From contig JALSQB010000103.1 of assembly GCA_026985655.1 (NCBI GenBank), forward strand, positions 1 to 11,666: a stretch of DNA of 11,666 bases. The letters are read 5' to 3'. The position numbers were made by a program, and so were the translations under genes. The notes under the pieces were generated by a model. That model worked only from the letters and a program-made list of their open reading frames with translations, was not told the origin of the DNA and did no database searches. This document shows positions 6,435 to 11,666 of the stretch, piece by piece; position 1 is the stretch's first letter, and every line of letters starts with the position of its first letter. This DNA comes from Campylobacteraceae bacterium. Lineage in GTDB: Bacteria > Campylobacterota > Campylobacteria > Campylobacterales > Sulfurovaceae.

Positions 6435-9400
6435 CTAATTTGGCTTAGAAGCAAAACCCAATAGTCCCTTCTTCTCTTCATCTTCAACCCGATACAACAC
6501 AGCAAACATCAATGGTACAAAATAGAGGTTTAACACCGTAGCCCACGCAATACCAAAACCTAGACTAATCGCCATTGGTTGCAAGATAAGTGCTTGACCT
6601 GAAGCAAAAAATATCAATGAAGCCAAACCAAATACGGTGGTAATAGAAGTTAAAATAATCGGTCGTAAACGTTGCCCAGCATACGCTAAAACTTCTGCTT
6701 TATTGTTGGCTTTTCGCACAAACTCTAGCATAATTAGTCCATCATTAACCACCACTCCTGCTAAGCCTACAATGCCCATCGCACCTGTAAGGGTCATGTT
6801 TAAGCCCATGAGTTTTGTACCAACAAGCACCCCTAAAATAGACAAAGGAATAATACTTAAAATAATAAGAGGTTGAATAAAAGAGTTAAACATCCATACC
6901 AAAGTAATAAAGATTAAAAAAGCTGCGATGAGTCCAGCTTGTATCATCTCCCCTACTATTTTATCGTTGGCTTTTTTCTCACCTTTTACAATGACCTTTA
7001 AACCCTCTTTTTTTAAATTAGCTAAGAGAGGTTCTAACTTTTTCATCACCTCTTCTGGAATAACAACTTTTTTATCTACCGAGGCATAGAGTGAATTGAG
7101 TTTGATGCCATCTTCTTTAAAAATACGCACAAAAGATTTTTGATAATAAAAATCACAAACCTCTTTAACCATTACCACTTTTCCCTCTGGAGTGGTCAAT
7201 TTAAAGTCAGATAAGGTCTCTTTTTTATCTTTATATTTATCTTCTATTTTGACCCTTAACAAGCCCTCTTTATTAAACATTTTACTGTACTCTGCTTTAA
7301 AAAATGACCCTCTTAGTGCATTACTAACATAGGTTTCATTTAAGCCTAAAGATTGCCCATATTCATTGACTCTAAGCTTTAACTCTCGCTCACCCTCTGT
7401 GGCATTGTCACCAATGTCGTGTACCCCTTTAATGCTTTTTAACGCTTTTTCAACTTTTGCTAATGCCATTAAAACTTTTTCAGGTGAACTGTTTGAAAAA
7501 CCAATCTCAATGTCATTTCCCACCATGCCTGTCTGTTGAGCATAGATATTGAACTCTTCAAAAACCTTATTTCCCTCTTTGTCTTTTAATGCTCGCATTT
7601 TTTCTAAAATACCCTTTTGGACATCTTTAGAAATCATCTGTGCTGAACGCTCACGAACCATGTCACTGCTATCATATTCCAATGAAAATATAGGGTTTAT
7701 GTAGGTATCAAAGAAATTCTCTGGAGCTTTTTCATGTAAATTAATAAAAATATGAAATACGTTATCTCCTGTTTCAAAGCTTTTGTCAGGGTTCATCTTA
7801 AAGCCAATAACGGAAGTTACGGAGTCCACCTCTTTTTTGTCTAAATATTTTAATAACTCTTTTTCAATTTGAGTAACATATTTTTCCGTATCTTCTAAGG
7901 AGTTGTTAATGTTTACTTTACCGTTGAGATAAATCTGCTGAACATCAAACTCTGGCATGAGTTGAAACTTGGTAATTTTGAACATACCAATGGTTGATGC
8001 CATAATACCCACTACTAACAAAAATAAGGCAAAACCTTTAAAACGCAACAATAACGCTAAAATAGCAGTGTAAGCATTTTGAAGAAATTTCCAAAAAGAA
8101 CTCTCTTTTTTTTGAATTTTTTCAACTTTACCAATAGAGAAAAGCTCTTTGGCGTGTAGTGGTAGAAAATAAAACGCTTCAAACAAAGATGAAAGGAGTA
8201 AAATAGTAATCATAATCGGTAAAATCTTCATAAACATACCCATTTGACCTGTCATAATAAGCAGTGGTAAAAAAGCAAAGACCGTAGTAAGTGTGGCAGT
8301 TAAAATAGCAGGAAACATCTCAGAAGCTCCATCAATAGCTGCTTCTCTAGGAGATTTTCCCATCTCAATGTGACGATAGATATTTTCAGCAACCACAATG
8401 GCTTCATCGACCAACATTCCTAAGGCTATTAATGCCCCCATAAGGCTTAACATGTTGATGCTCTCACCCATCATTTCAGAAGAGATAATTGCAATGGCAA
8501 AAGAGGTGAAAATTCCTATTCCTACCACAAAAGCAATGCGTACATTGAGTGAAATAAGAAGCGTTATCATCACTAAAATAAGCCCAAAAATAATATTTGA
8601 AGAGACTAAGTTAAGACGGTTTTTAATCCAAATAGAGGTATCAGTATAGGCTTCAAACGTCAATTTACCTTGATATTTTTTATTATATTCTTTTAAGACC
8701 TCTTTGACTTTTTTTACCAATTCAATGGCATTACCATCTTTTGTTTTTTGAATATCTAAAGAGACATTTTGTTTTGAATTAAAATGAGATAACTGTACAG
8801 GTTCAGCCAAACCAATATGTACCGAGGCAATATCTCTTAAATAAAAACGCTTACCATTAACCGACAATAGACTCTCTTCTAACTTCTCTTTAGACTTTTC
8901 ACCATTAATCGTAGAGATATAGAGATGCTCTCCTTGTGCTTTAATTGTTCCCACAGGAAAAATGGACGACAACCCACCAATGGCCGAATAAACAGCTGAT
9001 TTAGACAAACCATAAGCATCTATTTTCTTTTGGTCAAGCGTAATGAGTACCTCCTCATCAGATTCGCCTCGTATGACAATATCTGCTAAATCGTCAATTT
9101 CGCTGAGTCTGTCTTTTAAATCATTTGCTCCATCGACCAAATCTTTAATGCTAGAGCCACCTGCAACAGCTACTAAGACAAGAGGAAAATTATGGACTTT
9201 TATCTTGGCAATAGGTTCGTCCATATCAGCAGGTAAATCACGTTTATTTTTGGCAACAATATCTTTAATCTCACCTAAAACCTTTTGATTGTCATTACCT
9301 GGAAGTATCTCTGCTTCAATCGTAAAAAAACCATTTTGAATGGTTGAGAAAACGGTATCTATTTCAGAGATAGTGCGTAAATCATCTTCAATACTTCTCA

Positions 9401-9596
9401 CTGCCATTTTATCAAGTACATCAGCACTTGCACCAACATATGTACCTGTAATTATCACCTCATCTAACTGTGAAGGAGGGAAAATCTCTTTAGGAATACT
9501 TTTGTAAGCAAAAATAGCCATTACAAACATCATCACCATTACTAGGTGATTGAGAACAGGTCGGTCAATGGAGAATTGAAGGAATTTTCTAATCAT
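6435..9596 (-). CDS. RND-superfamily efflux transporter permease (AcrB-like)
   Basis: The product has 1053 residues, the standard size for an inner-membrane RND pump. It has two halves, each with a membrane helix, a large periplasmic porter domain and then a helix bundle. The first helix (about 12-30) follows FSIDRPVLNHL. The helix-4 motif GMLVDEAIVVAEN (393-405) has Asp397-Glu398 where AcrB has Asp407-Asp408. Helix 10 reads GVVVNDGLIMLEF (947-959), so the AcrB proton-relay lysine (Lys940) is replaced by Asn951, followed by Asp952. Energy coupling by proton flow is still likely, but with altered residues. The substrate is unknown. No periplasmic adaptor or outer-membrane channel gene is adjacent. 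It is the third gene after rsmH and the FtsL-like gene, 3 bases behind the latter, with GAGG just before the start. A heavy-metal (HME) pump is less likely because the helix-4 motif differs. Confidence 0.88.
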   Translation of the reverse strand: MIRKFLQFSIDRPVLNHLVMVMMFVMAIFAYKSIPKEIFPPSQLDEVIITGTYVGASADVLDKMAVRSIEDDLRTISEIDTVFSTIQNGFFTIEAEILPGNDNQKVLGEIKDIVAKNKRDLPADMDEPIAKIKVHNFPLVLVAVAGGSSIKDLVDGANDLKDRLSEIDDLADIVIRGESDEEVLITLDQKKIDAYGLSKSAVYSAIGGLSSIFPVGTIKAQGEHLYISTINGEKSKEKLEESLLSVNGKRFYLRDIASVHIGLAEPVQLSHFNSKQNVSLDIQKTKDGNAIELVKKVKEVLKEYNKKYQGKLTFEAYTDTSIWIKNRLNLVSSNIIFGLILVMITLLISLNVRIAFVVGIGIFTSFAIAIISSEMMGESINMLSLMGALIALGMLVDEAIVVAENIYRHIEMGKSPREAAIDGASEMFPAILTATLTTVFAFLPLLIMTGQMGMFMKILPIMITILLLSSLFEAFYFLPLHAKELFSIGKVEKIQKKESSFWKFLQNAYTAILALLLRFKGFALFLLVVGIMASTIGMFKITKFQLMPEFDVQQIYLNGKVNINNSLEDTEKYVTQIEKELLKYLDKKEVDSVTSVIGFKMNPDKSFETGDNVFHIFINLHEKAPENFFDTYINPIFSLEYDSSDMVRERSAQMISKDVQKGILEKMRALKDKEGNKVFEEFNIYAQQTGMVGNDIEIGFSNSSPEKVLMALAKVEKALKSIKGVHDIGDNATEGERELKLRVNEYGQSLGLNETYVSNALRGSFFKAEYSKMFNKEGLLRVKIEDKYKDKKETLSDFKLTTPEGKVVMVKEVCDFYYQKSFVRIFKEDGIKLNSLYASVDKKVVIPEEVMKKLEPLLANLKKEGLKVIVKGEKKANDKIVGEMIQAGLIAAFLIFITLVWMFNSFIQPLIILSIIPLSILGVLVGTKLMGLNMTLTGAMGIVGLAGVVVNDGLIMLEFVRKANNKAEVLAYAGQRLRPIILTSITTVFGLASLIFFASGQALILQPMAISLGFGIAWATVLNLYFVPLMFAVLYRVEDEEKKGLLGFASKPN

Positions 9597-9606
9597 TTGT
9601 TACCTC
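9597..9606 (-). promoter_or_regulatory. Shine-Dalgarno of the RND gene embedded in the stop of the FtsL-like gene
   Basis: On the minus strand the upstream gene ends TTG-AGG-TAA and the sequence GAGGTAA is also the ribosome binding site of the RND gene, 6 bases before its ATG at 9596. The two open frames are 3 bases apart. The arrangement points to re-initiation by terminating ribosomes. The same AGG-TAA arrangement is used at the rsmH to FtsL-like junction (9846-9852). Confidence 0.65.
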
Positions 9607-9839
9607 AAATTTTCTTTAACATTTATCTCTTCAAGCCTATTTTTCATAATCACTTGTTCCTCTTCTAGCATCGTTTTTACCCTATTGAGATGGGCTATTT
9701 TTCTACTCTCATAATAGAGTTGATTGTCCAAATAGATATTAGGAATGGTTAAAAGTAATGCCAATGCACTCAACATTATTGTAATGAGTATCATCGGTAT
9801 TGTCACACCATTCTCTTCTACGATTTCTTTATTTGACAT
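9600..9839 (-). CDS. ftsL: Small bitopic membrane protein, probable FtsL-type divisome protein
   Basis: This 79-residue protein has a short cytoplasmic N-terminus (about 1-13), one hydrophobic helix (about 14-35: IPMILITIMLSALALLLTIP) and a charged helical C-terminal part (about 40-76) with a coiled-coil look. That is the topology of FtsL, which pairs with FtsB and FtsQ to activate septal peptidoglycan synthesis. FtsL sequences are too divergent to identify by eye, so the call rests on topology, size and position directly behind rsmH, the place of ftsL in the mraZ-mraW-ftsL-ftsI cluster. I recall a short membrane protein in the same place in Campylobacter jejuni. It begins 6 bases after the rsmH stop, and its ribosome binding site (AAAAGG) is formed by the last two rsmH codons. 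ftsI does not follow; an RND pump does. FtsB-like or another coiled-coil membrane protein is the alternative. Confidence 0.65.
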   Translation of the reverse strand: MSNKEIVEENGVTIPMILITIMLSALALLLTIPNIYLDNQLYYESRKIAHLNRVKTMLEEEQVIMKNRLEEINVKENLR

Positions 9840-9845
9840 TTTAAT

Positions 9846-10775
9846 TTACCTTTTAAAAATAAATGTTCTTAGTTTTGCAGAGCGTGAACGGGCATTTATT
9901 TTGAGTTCTTGTTTTGTGGCAGTAATGGGTTTACGAACCAACATTTTTCCCAAATCATTCTCTTTAGAGCAAGTACATCGCATCGCTTGTGGGTCACAAA
10001 TACACTTAGTAGCCCAAGTTTTATAACGATTTTTAACCAACCTATCTTCTAAAGAGTGAAAGGTAATAAGCGATACAATCGTTCCTTTTAACTCCCCTGC
10101 TTTAAACTTTGACTCTAAGACATCTAAAAGCCCTTCTATTTCGCCTAGTTCATTGTTTACTTCAATACGAATGCCTTGAAAAGAGAGCGTAGCAGGGTGA
10201 ATTTTTCCTCCACGAGGAATAACGGTACAAATAATCTCGGAGAGTTCTTTCCCACTCTCAATGGGCTTTAGTGAACGTGCTTGAATAATGGCTGAAGCCA
10301 CCTTTTTGTAAGAACGCACTTCCCCATAATGGTTTAAAATATACTCTAATTTATCTTGTGGATACTCATTAACCACTTCATAAGCCGACAAAGAAGCACT
10401 GCTGTCCATACGCATATCGAGCGTTTCACTCTCAAAGGAGAAACCTCTGTCCATTTTATCTAACTGTAATGACGAAACACCAAAATCAGCTAAAATCCCT
10501 GTAATGGGTGTTTCTTTTAAGGTAGGCAAAGTATTGGCAAATGTTCCTTTGTAGAGCCTTGAACGTGCTTCAAAAACCTTAAGCCTCTCTTTTGAAAAAG
10601 CCAATGCTTCGTCATCTCGGTCTATGCCGACATGGTTTATCTGTTCATAGTGCTTTAGCATCGCTTCGGAATGCCCTGCATAACCCAAGGTACAATCTAC
10701 AAAATACCCCTCTTTAATATTTGAAAATCCATCAAGAACTTCCTCTAACAACACGGGGATATGGGGAATATTCAT
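9846..10775 (-). CDS. rsmH: 16S rRNA (cytosine-1402-N4)-methyltransferase RsmH
   Basis: The product has 309 residues, full length for the family formerly called MraW. It methylates N4 of C1402 in the decoding centre of 16S rRNA using S-adenosylmethionine. Signatures in order: HIPVLLEEVLDG (5-16), DCTLGYAGHS (27-36, SAM site), GIDRDDEAL (50-58), ADFGVSSLQLD (96-106), LSFQGIRIEVNNEL (197-210), FHSLEDR (239-245) and SRSAKLR (297-303). A C-x-C-x6-C-x-C cluster (Cys258, 260, 267, 269) could bind zinc and occurs in only part of the family. AAAAAGG at 10782-10788 lies 6 bases before the ATG, confirming the start. It is the first gene of the rsmH - FtsL-like - RND operon and diverges from the aldolase-like gene. 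A minus-strand -10 box in the AT-rich gap cannot be chosen with confidence. Confidence 0.96.
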   Translation of the reverse strand: MNIPHIPVLLEEVLDGFSNIKEGYFVDCTLGYAGHSEAMLKHYEQINHVGIDRDDEALAFSKERLKVFEARSRLYKGTFANTLPTLKETPITGILADFGVSSLQLDKMDRGFSFESETLDMRMDSSASLSAYEVVNEYPQDKLEYILNHYGEVRSYKKVASAIIQARSLKPIESGKELSEIICTVIPRGGKIHPATLSFQGIRIEVNNELGEIEGLLDVLESKFKAGELKGTIVSLITFHSLEDRLVKNRYKTWATKCICDPQAMRCTCSKENDLGKMLVRKPITATKQELKINARSRSAKLRTFIFKR

Positions 10776-10808
10776 CTAAAGCCTTTTTAATCAATAAAAT
10801 AATAATGA

Positions 10809-10839
10809 TATAATAGCAAAAATATTAATAGAGCAAGGA
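10809..10839 (+). promoter_or_regulatory. Promoter and ribosome binding site of the aldolase-like gene
   Basis: TATAAT at 10809-10814 sits in the 71-base divergent gap between rsmH and the aldolase-like gene. AAGGA at 10835-10839 is a good Shine-Dalgarno, 7 bases before the ATG at 10847. The gap is very AT-rich and shows no clear operator repeat. The rsmH promoter must lie in the same gap or inside the neighbour gene. Confidence 0.6.
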
Positions 10840-10846
10840 TTAATCT

Positions 10847-11428
10847 ATGGACGCACGTCTGCTTAAAGAGCTACAACAAATATCTCACTCTATGTTTGCA
10901 AAAAATTATTTTGGTGTTTTCCATGGTTCACTCTCTGCCAAAATTGAGTTAAATGCTTTTACTATCAATAGAAAAGATATTATTTTAGATGAAGTAGGTG
11001 AAAATGCTTTCATAAAACTCTCAACCAATACAAAAAAAGATTATCGTTGGAAAGAGGCTTCTCCCGATACAGACATTCATTTAGAAATTTACAACGCACT
11101 CCCCAATGCCAAATATATCTCCTACACCATGCCTCCTTATGCCACAGCGTACTCCTTTGAACACAACACAATTATTCCCCAAGATTTTTATGGCTACAAA
11201 ACCTTTAAAGAAGTTCCTGTTTATGACCCAAAAAACTTTAATGATTGGGAAAAAAGAGCACCCTATGAGATTGCCAACTATTTTGAAGAAAACAGCAATC
11301 AACACCTACTACTCATCAAAGGTTTTGGGCTAATCTCTTACGACAGAGATTTGCTTGACATGGTTAAAAAAGTAGCCATTTTAGAAAACTCTTGCCGACT
11401 TCTCACCATAAACAATATGAACAAATAA
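10847..11428 (+). CDS. Class II aldolase/adducin-fold protein lacking the metal-binding histidines
   Basis: This 193-residue soluble protein follows the class II aldolase/adducin layout. GVFHGSLSAKI (23-33) stands where relatives have the G-N-x-S phosphate-loop motif. SPDTDIHLEIYNALPNAKYI (72-91) matches the helix after the catalytic acid, with Asp74 at the place of Glu73 in FucA. YTMPPYATAYS (93-103) replaces the His-x-His metal site. LLLIKGFGLISYDRDL (154-169) replaces the 'NHGL' segment, with Phe160 in place of the third zinc histidine. All three metal ligands are therefore absent, so aldolase or epimerase chemistry of the usual kind is unlikely. A binding or structural role, as in adducin, is possible; the actual function is unknown. 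It has its own promoter, diverges from rsmH and ends at a strong terminator, so it is probably a single-gene unit. Confidence 0.72.
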   Translation: MDARLLKELQQISHSMFAKNYFGVFHGSLSAKIELNAFTINRKDIILDEVGENAFIKLSTNTKKDYRWKEASPDTDIHLEIYNALPNAKYISYTMPPYATAYSFEHNTIIPQDFYGYKTFKEVPVYDPKNFNDWEKRAPYEIANYFEENSNQHLLLIKGFGLISYDRDLLDMVKKVAILENSCRLLTINNMNK

Positions 11429-11441
11429 TCTGCTTTTGGTA

Positions 11442-11469
11442 GGGGCGACCTCCATGTCTCCCTTTTTTT
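11442..11469 (+). terminator. Rho-independent terminator after the aldolase-like gene
   Basis: GGGGCGAC at 11442-11449 pairs with GTCTCCCT at 11456-11463. The stem has eight positions with one C-T mismatch and one outer G-T pair, around the 6-base loop CTCCAT, and it runs into seven T (11463-11469). It starts 13 bases after the stop at 11428. The stem is far richer in G and C than its surroundings. It works only in the plus direction, because the other side has no T-run. Confidence 0.8.
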
Positions 11470-11488
11470 AAATTAATTTTTCAAACAT

Positions 11489-11506
11489 AAAGCTTAAGCT
11501 TTTTCT
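11489..11506 (+). terminator. Possible weak second hairpin, 14-bp palindrome AAAGCTTAAGCTTT
   Basis: The sequence AAAGCTTAAGCTTT at 11489-11502 is a perfect palindrome. As RNA it could form a 5-bp stem (AAAGC/GCTTT) with a TTAA loop, followed on the plus strand by a short T-rich run. It lies 20 bases after the strong terminator and overlaps the stop codon of the minus-strand gene (11494-11496). It may be a back-up terminator, but an accidental palindrome at the gene end is just as likely. Confidence 0.25.
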
Positions 11507-11666
11507 CTTCTAAAAAACCAAATCAACAGCAAAAGCAACAGTAAAACAGGCACGCCCACTTGAACCCAAGCCGATATTTTGACGACTTTACTTAAGATTT
11601 CACCATGTTTTTCTTTGTCTATCTCTACCCCTGCCATGTTTGCCATGTGGTTCATTGCTGAAATGG
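11494..11666 (-). CDS. C-terminal end of an unidentified membrane protein (5' end outside window)
   Basis: A minus-strand frame stays open from the window edge to a TAA at 11494-11496 and gives 56 residues. It begins ISAMNHMANMAGVEIDKEKH, continues with a short amphipathic stretch and ends in one strongly hydrophobic helix with seven leucines in a row (about 33-50 of the fragment). It closes with the positive tail FFRREKA. The cytoplasmic positive end suggests a C-in orientation. Whether this is the tail of a larger protein or a small protein starting at one of the three methionines (fragment positions 4, 7, 10) cannot be decided here. I do not recognise the family. It is convergent with the aldolase-like gene, with 65 bases between the stops. 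Confidence 0.55.
   Translation of the reverse strand, partial: ISAMNHMANMAGVEIDKEKHGEILSKVVKISAWVQVGVPVLLLLLLLIWFFRREKA

Noticed and set aside
9745..10026. A 93-codon plus-strand open frame over the rsmH / FtsL-like junction
   Set aside because: It covers two genuine minus-strand genes with strong motifs or topology and has no start signal.
1..11666. A defence island, mobile element or CRISPR array
   Set aside because: No transposase, integrase, toxin-antitoxin pair, restriction gene or spaced direct repeats are visible. Nearly all genes are conserved housekeeping types in close-packed order.

Overview
The window is an AT-rich stretch of a bacterial chromosome carrying housekeeping genes. 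It most likely comes from a member of the Campylobacterota (former Epsilonproteobacteria). The clues are the pairing of cysE with an aspartate aminotransferase gene, the 397-residue DapD, an rsmH followed by a short FtsL-like gene, and promoters with a good TATAAT box but no obvious -35. A free-living relative of Sulfurimonas or Sulfurovum would fit, but the genus is a guess. There is no rRNA, tRNA, CRISPR array, transposase or phage gene.

Left part, plus strand (1-5171): the 3' end of cysE (serine O-acetyltransferase); a PLP-dependent aspartate aminotransferase; a stand-alone DUF234-type protein with a degraded nuclease-like core; then a tight cluster of ybeY (rRNA maturation endonuclease), a sodium/calcium exchanger-family membrane protein and a HI0933/YhiN-family flavoprotein. 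cysE and the aminotransferase gene both belong to amino acid metabolism (cysteine; aspartate and its descendants).

Middle (5195-6435, minus strand): dapD, for the succinylase branch of lysine/diaminopimelate synthesis, converges on the flavoprotein gene with only 23 bases between the stop codons. A perfect 10-bp inverted repeat covers its likely promoter.

Right part, minus strand (6435-10775): a compact operon rsmH - ftsL-like - RND efflux permease. The first two genes are the start of the classical mraW-ftsL division/cell-wall order, but the third is an RND pump with no adaptor or outer-membrane partner in view. Each of the two gene junctions uses an AGG-TAA end as the Shine-Dalgarno of the next gene, so translation is probably coupled. 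A short divergent promoter region (10776-10846) separates rsmH from a plus-strand class II aldolase-fold protein that has lost its metal-binding histidines. That gene ends in a strong intrinsic terminator. The window closes with the C-terminal end of a minus-strand membrane protein.

I see no multi-gene unknown system here. The most interesting items are two apparent pseudoenzymes (DUF234 and class II aldolase folds), the RND pump placed in a division operon with a non-AcrB proton-relay motif, and the palindrome over the dapD promoter.
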